A DNA stretch of 64,000 bases from Paludibacteraceae bacterium (GTDB taxonomy: Bacteria > Bacteroidota > Bacteroidia > Bacteroidales > Paludibacteraceae): contig JAGBRL010000059.1 of the NCBI GenBank assembly GCA_017632345.1, positions 80,473 through 144,472 on the forward strand. The letters run 5' to 3'. The position numbers and the translations under genes are program-made. How positions within the stretch are numbered: position 1 is the stretch's first letter; every line of letters begins with the position of its first letter. Below, one piece after another: positions 1 to 8,098 of this stretch. Below the pieces are notes generated by a model. That model ran no database searches, was not told the DNA's origin, and was given only the letters and a program-made list of their open reading frames with translations.

Positions 1-1
1 G

Positions 2-766
2 TTGGAGCCTTGGATTGTGAAACGTAATTATTGGACAAAGAAATTGCCGGCTTTGCTTTTATACCAGAAGAAAGCGATAAAATCAGCTGATTTGATTCAT
101 GCAACAGCAGAAAGCGAGAAGGAGAATATTCTTAAATTAAAATATAATGATAAAGTCGCAGTTGTTCCCAATAGCGTTGATTTGTCTGAAATAAAACTGA
201 AAGATGAATGGAGCATAAAAAGGCAGGCATTATTTCTTTCTCGCGTTCATGTGAAGAAGGGGGTAGAGCTTCTGATTGATGCGGTTACGGAATTGCGTAG
301 AGGCGGAGAGTGTTTAGATGTGAGTTTCATTGTGGCCGGCGAGGGCGATAAAGAGTATAGAGAGGGTATTCAAAGGAGAATCGTAGAGAGGGGGGTGCAG
401 GATGTTGTTAAGTTGGTCGGCGGAATTTACGGAGAGCAGAAGTGGATGGCTTATCGAAATGCAGACGTTTTTGTCCTCCCTACATTTTCAGAAAATTTTG
501 GGATTGCTATAGCAGAGGCTTTGGCGTCCGGGACTCCGGTTATTACAACTCAAGGCACGCCATGGAAGGATTTGGAAACAGACTCTTGCGGATGCTGGAT
601 AAAAACGGATGTGAAAAGTTTGGCGGATGCTTTGCGGAAAATGTTCTCTCTGAATGAGGTCGAACTGAAGACGTTAGGAGTTAACGCTCGTAGGCTGATT
701 GAACGCAAGTATTCTGCAGAACAGACGGCCAAGCGGATGTTAGAGTTGTACAAAAGTTTAATGTGA
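2..766 (+). CDS. Glycosyltransferase family 4 (5'-truncated by window edge)
   Basis: C-terminal two thirds of a GT-B fold glycosyltransferase that would transfer a sugar from a nucleotide donor to a growing surface polysaccharide at the inner face of the membrane. The visible 254 residues contain the VPNSVD turn, a donor-site loop beginning FLSRVHVKKG, and the GT4 EX7E signature in SENFGIAIAE (about residues 163-171). The N-terminal acceptor domain is missing because the gene begins left of the window; the TTG at position 2 is only the first possible codon, not a real start. It ends 18 bases before the next GT gene, so it is the upstream part of the same operon. Family is certain, sugar specificity unknown. 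Confidence 0.88.
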   Translation: MEPWIVKRNYWTKKLPALLLYQKKAIKSADLIHATAESEKENILKLKYNDKVAVVPNSVDLSEIKLKDEWSIKRQALFLSRVHVKKGVELLIDAVTELRRGGECLDVSFIVAGEGDKEYREGIQRRIVERGVQDVVKLVGGIYGEQKWMAYRNADVFVLPTFSENFGIAIAEALASGTPVITTQGTPWKDLETDSCGCWIKTDVKSLADALRKMFSLNEVELKTLGVNARRLIERKYSAEQTAKRMLELYKSLM

Positions 767-784
767 ATAACGTATGTGTTATAT

Positions 785-1765
785 ATGAGGAAAATTTGTT
801 TGTCTGTGCTTATTCCGATGTGCAATGTGGAAAAGTATATTGGAGAGTGCCTCGATTCTATATTGAGCAACAAAGTTCAAGACTTTGAATATGAGGTGAT
901 AGTGGCTGATGATGGTTCCACAGATGGCTCATTGAGTGTGGCAAAGGATTTTGAGGCAAGGTATGAAAATGTGAAGGTGTTTTCTTTTGCTAACAGAGGG
1001 GCTAGTCTGACGAGAAAGTTTTTGTTGAACGAAGCTAAGGGCGACTTTGTGTGGTTCGTTGACGGTGATGATTATGTGGATGAAAATGTATTTGTATGTA
1101 TTCAGAAAGAGTTAAAAGATGAAAAAACAGATGTTTTGATATTTGACTACAGACTGAAAGTTGGCGAGGATTTTTTGCAAGGTGATTTTAGAGAGGAAAA
1201 GGAGTGTACTTACGACAATGGTATTGACTGCTGGTTAAATTGCAAGTTGAATGTGGAGGTTTGGAATAAAGTCATTCGAAAATCTTTGTTAGATGAGACT
1301 TGTTTTGTTGACCGAAGGTGCTATTGTGAGGATTTGTACTTTATATTTAGATTGTTTTCTGCAGCTCAAAATGTTAAAGTCGCAACCTTTTGCGGTTATT
1401 ATTACAGACGATTAGACACATCCGTTTCTATTGCGGTCGAGTTTCAGAAAGATCGCCTGTATGACCATTTAGGCTTTTTTCATAGTCTGAATGTGGTGGC
1501 AGGTAAAGATACGGCGGGTTATCGTGCTACGTTTTTTGCGCGTGTCATTAGGAATGTGGGATTCGTCTTTAGGACTGTACAGATGGATGATGGCGTAGAA
1601 AAAGATTGGTGCAGGAAAGCTACGGGCGAGATTGCAACTTTTGTAAAAAGAAATGGCGTGTTTTATAAACATGGTCTTACATTGTTGTTCTGCGCAATAA
1701 GTACGTATTCTTATATGAACATGAGAACTTGGGTAAGCAGAAAATTGCAAAGATTCAGAAGCTGA
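785..1765 (+). CDS. Glycosyltransferase family 2
   Basis: GT-A fold family 2 transferase, 326 residues from the ATG at 785; a GTG at 776 is possible, but the ATG places the canonical opening strand LSVLIPMCN right after a short lead. The nucleotide-binding motif ADDGSTDGS and the metal-binding VDGDD follow in the usual order, and CEDLYF later in the chain fits the catalytic-base region of EpsH/WcaA-like enzymes. No membrane segment is evident, so it is a cytosolic or membrane-associated enzyme. Its TGA overlaps the next ATG (TGATG), indicating translational coupling. Part of the surface-glycan operon; donor and acceptor cannot be read from sequence. Confidence 0.9.
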   Translation: MRKICLSVLIPMCNVEKYIGECLDSILSNKVQDFEYEVIVADDGSTDGSLSVAKDFEARYENVKVFSFANRGASLTRKFLLNEAKGDFVWFVDGDDYVDENVFVCIQKELKDEKTDVLIFDYRLKVGEDFLQGDFREEKECTYDNGIDCWLNCKLNVEVWNKVIRKSLLDETCFVDRRCYCEDLYFIFRLFSAAQNVKVATFCGYYYRRLDTSVSIAVEFQKDRLYDHLGFFHSLNVVAGKDTAGYRATFFARVIRNVGFVFRTVQMDDGVEKDWCRKATGEIATFVKRNGVFYKHGLTLLFCAISTYSYMNMRTWVSRKLQRFRS

Positions 1766-2925
1766 TGAATATAGTTTTTCTTATTGGTGTCTATCCAAAT
1801 TATGGAGGCACGGAAAAAATAACAACGGTTCTTGCGAATCGTTTTGCGGCGGATGGAAACAGAGTTTGGATTGCGTCGTTTGAGCAGCCTCGCCCGGAGT
1901 TGGCGGCAGATTTGAATGAAACGGTGCAACTTGTCAGTCTGAATTATCCGGTCAAGTCAAACGCCAATGAGGCGATTTTGCGGAAGCTTGTGCAGGACGA
2001 AAAGATTGATGTCATTATAAACCAATGGTGCTTGCCTTATTTTGTGACTCAGCTTTGCAATAGGGCAAGGAGGGACACATCGTGCAAGTTGATTTCTGTG
2101 CTTCATGGTGTGCCGGACAGAAGCAAGAAGGTGATTGTTGCTGAGGATAGTGTCAAGGCAGCTTCTGGTCTGAAAAAAGTTGTAGCTGAATTTAAATTAT
2201 GGGCCGTAAATAAAGTGATTCAAGGCAGCTTGCGTTACGTTTATAAAAACAGCGACAAGTACGTGCTTCTTTCTCCAAGCTTTAAAGCTTCTTTCGAAAA
2301 ATACGCCTCGATGAGATGCACTGACGATAAATTGCTTGCCATAGGCAATCCTGTTACAATAGATGTGGAGCCTTGCAGGTTTGAGGATAAGAGAAAGCAG
2401 ATCCTTTACGTGGGGCGTATAGACAAGGAGAATAAGCGTGTCAATAGGATTGTTGAGGCTTGGGAGGCTTTGTTCAATGACTATCCGGACTGGTCGCTTG
2501 TGCTGGTGGGCGATGGTCCGCACCGTTCCGAATTGGAGGCTTATGTGCGGAATAACGGTATTGAGCGGGTCTCTTTCGAGGGTTTTGTAAAGGAGGAACC
2601 TGTTGAATATTACAAAAAATCGTCGATACTGATGCTGACGTCAGATTTGGAAGGCTTCGGGTTAGTTGTGGTAGATGGAATGAGTTACGGAGTTGTTCCG
2701 GTTGTTTACGGAAGTTATTCTACAATTTATGATATCCTGGATAATGGAGTGGACGGATTTATAACATCCTACCCTTACAATAAAGAAGAGACTCTGAAGG
2801 CTTTGAAGTCCTTAATGGATGATGAAAAACAGCTGCGGCGTATGTCAGAAGCGGCTAAAATCAAGTCGCAATTGTTTTCTGTCGATAGTGTTTACAAGAA
2901 ATGGATAGACTTATTAAATTCTTGA
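1765..2925 (+). CDS. Glycosyltransferase family 4
   Basis: Complete GT-B glycosyltransferase of 386 residues from the ATG that overlaps the previous stop. The N-terminal glycine-rich YPNYGGTEKI is typical of GT4 acceptor domains; the C-terminal donor domain has ILYVGRIDKENK, LVGDGPHR and the EX7E-type segment EGFGLVVVD. The second position of that motif is Asp instead of the usual Glu, a conservative but uncommon change in a residue that contacts the donor sugar. Three bases separate it from the next gene. Role in the operon: addition of one sugar to a capsule, exopolysaccharide or O-antigen repeat unit (inference). Confidence 0.9.
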   Translation: MNIVFLIGVYPNYGGTEKITTVLANRFAADGNRVWIASFEQPRPELAADLNETVQLVSLNYPVKSNANEAILRKLVQDEKIDVIINQWCLPYFVTQLCNRARRDTSCKLISVLHGVPDRSKKVIVAEDSVKAASGLKKVVAEFKLWAVNKVIQGSLRYVYKNSDKYVLLSPSFKASFEKYASMRCTDDKLLAIGNPVTIDVEPCRFEDKRKQILYVGRIDKENKRVNRIVEAWEALFNDYPDWSLVLVGDGPHRSELEAYVRNNGIERVSFEGFVKEEPVEYYKKSSILMLTSDLEGFGLVVVDGMSYGVVPVVYGSYSTIYDILDNGVDGFITSYPYNKEETLKALKSLMDDEKQLRRMSEAAKIKSQLFSVDSVYKKWIDLLNS

Positions 2926-2928
2926 GAT

Positions 2929-3909
2929 ATGTCTGAATGCAAATTGTCTATATTAGTTCCGTTTTATAACGTTGGCGAGTTCATAAAGCCTCTTCTTGAT
3001 TGCTTTGAAAAACTTACATTGCCGGAAGAAGATTACGAAATAATCTTTTGGAATGACGGTTCTACAGATCAGTCTGTGGATTATGTGAAGGCGTTTTTGG
3101 GTGCTAAGAAAAACAGGTTTCTTTATAGCTCGAGTAACTTAGGGATTTATCCAGCAAGAAATAAGTTGCTGAATGTGGCTAAGGGAGATTATATTTGGTT
3201 TGTAGATGCGGACGATTTGCTGGAGCCTTCCAAGGTTTCAGGATTGCTGGAAAAGTGTTTTGAGAATGATTTGGATTTGCTCTGTTTCAGTTATGAGAAG
3301 GTTACGGAGGACTTGCAAACTGTACTGGAGCGTTGCGTGACGCAAGATACAGGTTTGGTAAAAGGTAGAGACTATTATTCTGAAAATAAAATGGACGGAT
3401 ATCTGTGGATTCGTTTCTTTAAACGTAAGATGTTGCTTGACAGTGGTTTGCGGTTTGACGAGTCGTTGAAAGTGCTGGGGGATTATGATTTTACGCAAAA
3501 GATAGTGTCTGTGACAGATAGGATGATGGGCGTTTCAGATGTCGCTTATACGTATAGGGAACGAAATGGCTCTTTGCTGCATGAGAAAGGCTCTGACGAA
3601 AGGGTGGTGCTTGCATTGCTGAAGATATTGGCAAGTCTGAACGATTATTATACGGAGCGTAATGATTCATATCTGTTAGGTCTGTCTTATTACAGGACAC
3701 AGCGGCAGATGAATGTGATTTTACGTTTTGTAAACGTGGCGGATTTTGAGGCAAGGATAAGAAGTGCGGCGAAGAGATTTGTGTTTGGCACAAAAGCTCC
3801 ATTGAAGTATAGATTCTTTGCTTTGTGTGAGTTTGTGTCACCTGCGTTTGTGTGCCGTTTTTTCGGATTGATGAACAAAGTTAGAGAGTGGCTGAAAAAA
3901 AGATTTTGA
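2929..3909 (+). CDS. Glycosyltransferase family 2
   Basis: 326-residue family 2 glycosyltransferase starting at an ATG three bases after the previous stop. Opening strand LSILVPFYN, nucleotide site WNDGSTDQS and metal site VDADD are all in place, so the enzyme should be active. The C-terminal third (about residues 250-326) is basic and aromatic and may lie against the membrane. It resembles its neighbours at 785 and 3911 in length and domain plan, so these three are probably paralogues that each add a different sugar. Specificity unknown. Confidence 0.9.
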   Translation: MSECKLSILVPFYNVGEFIKPLLDCFEKLTLPEEDYEIIFWNDGSTDQSVDYVKAFLGAKKNRFLYSSSNLGIYPARNKLLNVAKGDYIWFVDADDLLEPSKVSGLLEKCFENDLDLLCFSYEKVTEDLQTVLERCVTQDTGLVKGRDYYSENKMDGYLWIRFFKRKMLLDSGLRFDESLKVLGDYDFTQKIVSVTDRMMGVSDVAYTYRERNGSLLHEKGSDERVVLALLKILASLNDYYTERNDSYLLGLSYYRTQRQMNVILRFVNVADFEARIRSAAKRFVFGTKAPLKYRFFALCEFVSPAFVCRFFGLMNKVREWLKKRF

Positions 3910-3910
3910 C

Positions 3911-4897
3911 ATGAGCATGAAAGATGAAGTTTTATTGTCATTTTTAGTTCCTGTGTACAATGTTGAGGCATTCGTGGGAGAGTGTTTGCAGAGTCTGTTT
4001 GATTGCGGGCTGGAGCAATCCTCGTTTGAGGTGATTGTTATGTTGGATGGTTCCAAGGATGGCTCAGAAGCAGTTGTAAGGCAACGCAAGGAGAGTAATC
4101 TGAAAATATACAGCCAGGCGAACAAAGGTCTGGCATTGACAAGGAACGAGCTGCTGAAATTGTCTTCGGGCAAATATGTCTGGTTCGTAGATTCTGACGA
4201 CAAGATAGAGCCTCGTAGCGTTGCAACCTTTTTGTCAGTAATGGAAGACGGTGATTTGGACGTGCTGATGTTTGATTACCAAGATTGGGACGGGCGGCAG
4301 AGCATGGACGGATGGCAGACCACTTATGGATTGTCCGAAATAGAAACAGGCAAAGCTTTTTATCTGAAAAATAAAAGATTTCAAGTTGCATGGAGTTCTC
4401 TTTATAAAAGGTCGTTTTTGCTTCAGAACGGAATCGTTTTTCCAGATTACAGAGTGGGTGAAGATTTGCAGTTTTCTCAAATGGTCTATTTCTTTTCGCA
4501 GAGAGTTAGGCAAATATCGTTGTGCGGTTACTATTACAGGCAAGTTTTAGGGTCGTTGTCAAAAACGAGCAGTTCGGGAGTGAAGTCGCTTGACGCTTTC
4601 TTGAAAACATTTAGGTTTGCGTCAGACTTATATCCGGAGAAAGACTCTGAATTTGCAAGCACAGTTATATTCAGGACGTTGAGAGAATTGAACGTTCAAG
4701 CCCGAACCGCAACAAAAGAGCAGCTGGCAGATTGCGATTATTGGAACAAATTGACGGAACATATAAATTATGCGCGTAGAAAAAATTCAGGCATGGCGTT
4801 GTCATACAAAATGTTGCTGTGCGTGTGGGCTGTGTTGCCTAAGTCGTTTTTTTATGTTCAGGTTGCGTTGAATAAGCTGAAGAATTTGAAATTTTGA
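3911..4897 (+). CDS. Glycosyltransferase family 2
   Basis: 328-residue GT2 enzyme, ATG one base after the preceding stop. The motifs are LSFLVPVYN, MLDGSKDGS (Leu-Asp-Gly in place of the commoner Asp-Asp-Gly) and VDSDD, followed by GEDLQFSQ in the acceptor half. The loss of the first Asp of the DDGS motif is seen in some active GT2 members, so it is noted, not treated as inactivating. Belongs to the same operon as the flanking transferases. No signal peptide or clear membrane span. Confidence 0.88.
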   Translation: MSMKDEVLLSFLVPVYNVEAFVGECLQSLFDCGLEQSSFEVIVMLDGSKDGSEAVVRQRKESNLKIYSQANKGLALTRNELLKLSSGKYVWFVDSDDKIEPRSVATFLSVMEDGDLDVLMFDYQDWDGRQSMDGWQTTYGLSEIETGKAFYLKNKRFQVAWSSLYKRSFLLQNGIVFPDYRVGEDLQFSQMVYFFSQRVRQISLCGYYYRQVLGSLSKTSSSGVKSLDAFLKTFRFASDLYPEKDSEFASTVIFRTLRELNVQARTATKEQLADCDYWNKLTEHINYARRKNSGMALSYKMLLCVWAVLPKSFFYVQVALNKLKNLKF

Positions 4898-4909
4898 AAA
4901 TATATATGT

Positions 4910-5614
4910 GTGATTAATAAAACTATACATTACTGCAAGTTTGGCAATTCGGCAGACTCAGATCTGGTGAAGATGTGCAAAGAGAGCTGGAAACGGCATC
5001 TCGAAGGGTATGAGTTCAAGGAGTGGAACGAGTCCAATTTTGATGTAAACTCACATCCATACACCAAGAGAGCATACGAAAAGAAGATGTACGCTTTCGT
5101 GGCAGATTATGTCCGTATATGGGCACTGTACAATTACGGAGGCTTATATTTAGATACAGACGTGGAGGTGTTCAAGTCTTTTGATGATTTGCTGGACTCG
5201 GAGGTTTTTCTTGGCTTTGAAACAGACTATTTAGTTGCGACATGTGTTATAGGAGCAGAGAAAGGCAGCGGTTTCATAGGAGAGTTTTTTGCCAAGTATG
5301 AAAATAAAAGATTTGCAGGGCTGGAGACAAACGTGGATTTTCTTGCAGATTTTTTAAGAGCAAAAGGCTTCAAACTGAATGGAAGCAAATATGAGGAGCA
5401 GGGTAGAGTGAAGATTTATCCGCAGCGCTGTTTTTCGCCCAAAGACAGGGCTACGGGCAAGTTTGAGGTGGATGATGACACTTACTGTGTGCATCACTTT
5501 GCTGCGTCTTGGTTGCCTTGGTACATCAAGTTTGAAGAGTATATATGCAAAGTGTTAGGGATTAGATGCAGAAGCATTTGTTATAGATTCAATAAAAAAT
5601 ATCTTTCTAAGTAA
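4910..5614 (+). CDS. GT32-type glycosyltransferase (DXD sugar-transferase, capsular family)
   Basis: 234-residue glycosyltransferase of the DXD/GT32 type, related to Och1-like and capsular polysaccharide transferases. KTIHYCKFG at the N terminus and GGLYLDTDVEVF (DXD, metal and nucleotide-sugar binding, about residues 80-91) define the family; VHHFAASW near the C terminus is the usual last conserved block. The start is a GTG at 4910, because the nearby ATG at 4906 runs into a stop after three codons and the family sequence starts exactly here. Stop overlaps the next start (TAATG). Function within the glycan operon inferred from family and context. Confidence 0.87.
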   Translation: MINKTIHYCKFGNSADSDLVKMCKESWKRHLEGYEFKEWNESNFDVNSHPYTKRAYEKKMYAFVADYVRIWALYNYGGLYLDTDVEVFKSFDDLLDSEVFLGFETDYLVATCVIGAEKGSGFIGEFFAKYENKRFAGLETNVDFLADFLRAKGFKLNGSKYEEQGRVKIYPQRCFSPKDRATGKFEVDDDTYCVHHFAASWLPWYIKFEEYICKVLGIRCRSICYRFNKKYLSK

Positions 5615-6150
5615 TGGATTTGTCAAACTATAGAGAGCCGAAGCCGCATCATCTTAGGCGTGTGTGCTGGTGTGTGTTTAATGCGACTATATTTCGTTGT
5701 TTTCCTGGTACTCCGTTGCGATTTGTGAGGAATTTGTTTTTGAAAGCTTTCGGAGCGAAAATCCCGTGGAAAAGTTGTGTCTATTCGTCTTGTAAAATAT
5801 GGGCGCCGTGGAATCTTGAGGTCGGACACTTTAGTTGTGTAGGGCCGAATACGGAATTGTACAATAAGGCGCCAATTGTAATCAAAGATAATTGCGTCGT
5901 TTCGCAGGGTGCGTATTTGTGTACGGCTTCGCATGATATTTCAGATTCGGCTCATCCGTTGATAACGGCTCCTATAGTGATGGAGGATAAGTCTTGGGTT
6001 GCGGCAGACGCTTTTGTCGGCATGGGAGTGACCATTGGCGAAGGTGCTGTTGTGGGAGCTCGCGCGTGTGTTTTTAAGGATGTTGAGGCTTGGAGCGTTG
6101 TTGGCGGAAATCCGGCTAAGTTTATAAAACGGAGAGAAATTGTGAAATAA
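5614..6150 (+). CDS. WcaF-like hexapeptide-repeat acetyltransferase
   Basis: 178-residue left-handed beta-helix acyltransferase close to the colanic-acid acetyltransferase WcaF. A basic N-terminal helical region (about 1-45) precedes hexapeptide turns such as CVGPNTELYNKAPIVIKDNCVV; the catalytic His is in TASHDIS; the end of the helix is AWSVVGGNPAKFIK, the standard closing motif of this family. It would O-acetylate a sugar of the surface polysaccharide from acetyl-CoA. It is coupled to the GT32 gene by a TAATG overlap and is the last gene of the first glycan operon. Confidence 0.88.
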   Translation: MDLSNYREPKPHHLRRVCWCVFNATIFRCFPGTPLRFVRNLFLKAFGAKIPWKSCVYSSCKIWAPWNLEVGHFSCVGPNTELYNKAPIVIKDNCVVSQGAYLCTASHDISDSAHPLITAPIVMEDKSWVAADAFVGMGVTIGEGAVVGARACVFKDVEAWSVVGGNPAKFIKRREIVK

Positions 6151-6177
6151 ATGTACGGCAAATTCTAAGGGAAAATT

Positions 6178-6208
6178 TTTGTTAGCTCGTCAGTTTTCAT
6201 TAACTTTG
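6178..6208 (+). promoter_or_regulatory. Bacteroidota-type promoter for the GT2 gene at 6240
   Basis: TTTG at 6178-6181, 19-base spacer, TAACTTTG at 6201-6208: a full match to the Bacteroidota sigma-70-type consensus. Predicted start about 6213, giving a leader of roughly 27 bases. It shows that the GT2 gene at 6240 can be transcribed separately from the upstream operon. Confidence 0.75.
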
Positions 6209-6239
6209 GGCGTTTTGTTGTTTTACTTAGGATGATAAT

Positions 6240-7133
6240 ATGTCTATAGCTGCGATTATTCTTACTAAAAACGAAGAGCTTCATATCGAACGGTGCATAT
6301 CTTCTTTGAAGGGTGTGTGCGATGAGGTGTTTGTTGTGGACTCTTTCAGTACAGACAGGACTGTTGAGATTGCGAAAGTGCTTGGCGCGACGGTGTTGCA
6401 GAATGCCTGGAAGAATTATGCGACGCAGTTTAACTGGGCTTTGGCTAATTGCCCGATTAAGTCGGACTGGCTTTGGCGCATAGATGCGGACGAGTATCTG
6501 TCTGGTGGATTGGGCGAGGCGGTGAAGATGCGCATAGACGGCGCGGATGAGGCTGTCAACGGATTTTATGTGCGTAAGAAGATTGTCTTCATGGGCAGGG
6601 AACTGCTTCATGGAGGCTGGTACCCTTCGTATCATCTGAAGGTTTGGAGGAGAGGTTTTGGCGATTGTGAGGACAAGTGGATGGACGAGCATATCCGCGT
6701 TTTCTCTGGCAGGACAGAAGTGGTGGAGGTCGGAGATCAGGTGGATGATAATCTTAACTCGCTCACTTGGTGGACTGAAAAACATAATGGATATGCAACA
6801 AGAGAAATGGTCGATATGCTATCTATTGAGTATGATTTGAGAAAAGAGGAGGAGGTTGAGCCTAAGTTTTTCGGAACAGAGGAGCAACGGAAGCGCTGGC
6901 TGAAAATTAAGTATGTGAAGTTTCCGCTTTTTGTGCGGCCTTTCTTGAATTTTGTGCTCAGATACATATTTAAAGGCGGTTTCCTTGATGGCAAGCAGGG
7001 GCTTGTATGGCATTTCCTCCAAGGCTTTTGGTATCGTTTTTTAGTTGACGCTAAAATCTATGAAGTGAAAAAGAAGTTTAACTGGAACGATGTTGAAATT
7101 GCAAATTATTTGAAGAAAACTTTTTTGTCGTGA
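6240..7133 (+). CDS. Glycosyltransferase family 2, WaaE/KdtX-like
   Basis: 297-residue GT2 enzyme of the type often annotated as lipopolysaccharide core beta-glucosyltransferase (WaaE/KdtX). It opens AAIILTKNEELHIERC, has VVDSFSTDRT in the nucleotide site and RIDADEYL as the metal site; the central WYPSYHLKVWRRG and the basic C-terminal half (about 210-260, rich in Phe, Arg and Leu) are typical and suggest membrane association. The ATG at 6240 lies behind its own promoter. The likely role is to add a hexose to lipid A core or to a lipid-linked glycan; the exact acceptor is not readable. Confidence 0.87.
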   Translation: MSIAAIILTKNEELHIERCISSLKGVCDEVFVVDSFSTDRTVEIAKVLGATVLQNAWKNYATQFNWALANCPIKSDWLWRIDADEYLSGGLGEAVKMRIDGADEAVNGFYVRKKIVFMGRELLHGGWYPSYHLKVWRRGFGDCEDKWMDEHIRVFSGRTEVVEVGDQVDDNLNSLTWWTEKHNGYATREMVDMLSIEYDLRKEEEVEPKFFGTEEQRKRWLKIKYVKFPLFVRPFLNFVLRYIFKGGFLDGKQGLVWHFLQGFWYRFLVDAKIYEVKKKFNWNDVEIANYLKKTFLS

Positions 7134-7156
7134 TTTTTGAACCATAGCATTAAAAG

Positions 7157-7192
7157 TTTGTCTAACATAACATATCTGTAGGATTAATTTTG
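7157..7192 (+). promoter_or_regulatory. Possible promoter for the GT2 gene at 7200
   Basis: TAATTTTG at 7185-7192 matches the -7 element; the nearest TTTG (7157-7160) is 24 bases upstream, longer than the usual 19-21. If used, transcription would begin within a few bases of the ATG at 7200, giving an almost leaderless message. Confidence 0.35.
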
Positions 7193-7199
7193 CTTGAAA

Positions 7200-7952
7200 A
7201 TGAAAGTTTCGATAGTTACAACATGTTTTAACAGGGAAAAGACAATAAGAGACACGATAGAGAGTGTTTTGTCTCAGTCTTATCCGAACATAGAGTATAT
7301 AGTGGTCGATGGGGCGTCCACAGACGGAACTATGTCGATCGTGAATGAGTATAGAACTAGACTGAGCGACGTCGTTTCAGAGAAGGATTCTGGAATGTAT
7401 GAGGCTATAAACAAAGGGATTCGCAGGTGTACAGGCGATATTGTGGGGCTTCTTCATTCTGATGATGTGCTTTATTCGGCGGATACAATCTCGCACGTGG
7501 TTGATTATTTCAGATCTAAAGCTTCAGACTTGATTTATGGGAACGGCATATTTGTTGATTCGGCGAATTGGGATAAGATTGTGCGCGATTGGGTCAGCGG
7601 TCCGTTTGCTGTGAGCCGACTTTATTTCGGATGGCTGCCGCTGCATCCTACGGTCTTTATTCGCAGGGAGTGGTTTGACGTTTTGGGAATGTATAATGAA
7701 AGCTATAAAATTTCGGCTGACTCGGATTTCCTTTTGAGGTATTTGTCATCCGATTATCTGCGCATCAATTATATCGACGAGTATATTGTGAAGATGCGTA
7801 TGGGAGGACTTTCAACAGATGTGTCAAAAACTAAGCAGAAGTGGAATGAGGACATAAGGCTTTATAAGGCTCACGGCATGAATCCTTACAGTTCGTTGTT
7901 TTGCAAAGTTGCGTCGAAAGTGCCTCAGTTCATAAAGGCAAAACTGTTCTGA
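7200..7952 (+). CDS. Glycosyltransferase family 2 (WcaA/PGL-like)
   Basis: 250-residue GT2 transferase. The start is the ATG at 7200, which gives the canonical MKVSIVTTCFN; an in-frame TTG at 7194 adds only two residues. Motifs: VVDGASTDGT, EKDSGMYEAINKG (the DSGxYDA-like loop that marks colanic-acid-type GT2 enzymes) and HSDDVLY as metal site, then SADSDFLLRYL in the acceptor half. It would add one sugar during repeat-unit assembly. It is the last gene of the surface-glycan region and ends before a bidirectional terminator shared with the convergent GH5 gene. Confidence 0.9.
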   Translation: MKVSIVTTCFNREKTIRDTIESVLSQSYPNIEYIVVDGASTDGTMSIVNEYRTRLSDVVSEKDSGMYEAINKGIRRCTGDIVGLLHSDDVLYSADTISHVVDYFRSKASDLIYGNGIFVDSANWDKIVRDWVSGPFAVSRLYFGWLPLHPTVFIRREWFDVLGMYNESYKISADSDFLLRYLSSDYLRINYIDEYIVKMRMGGLSTDVSKTKQKWNEDIRLYKAHGMNPYSSLFCKVASKVPQFIKAKLF

Positions 7953-8061
7953 CGCGACGAATTTGAAGAGCTTTTTGCTTAGGCTGATTATATTCGCGAT
8001 GGGTTATGTGGGCATCGTGACAGAATGAATTTGAGCAAAATAAGTAAATATTTAAGATATG

Positions 8062-8096
8062 AAAAAAGCAAGAGGTTAAGCCCCTTGCTTTTTTGT
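8062..8096. terminator. Bidirectional intrinsic terminator
   Basis: A-run, AGCAAGAGG, loop TTAAG, CCCCTTGCT, T-run: one A-C mismatch in a nine-base stem. The A-run and T-run on the two sides make it work for both the GT2 gene (plus) and the GH5 gene (minus), whose stop codons lie on either side. Confidence 0.8.
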
Positions 8097-8098
8097 TT

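Larger units (their letters stand above)
43..7952 (+). other. Surface-polysaccharide biosynthesis locus (partial)
   Basis: Eight glycosyltransferase genes and one acetyltransferase in one direction. The first seven genes (to 6150) are separated by at most 18 bases or overlap, forming one operon that begins left of the window; the genes at 6240 and 7200 follow behind their own promoter signals. No flippase, polymerase, export or regulatory gene is in view, so the product (capsule, O-antigen-like chain or exopolysaccharide) cannot be named. Coordinates give the visible span. Confidence 0.75.
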
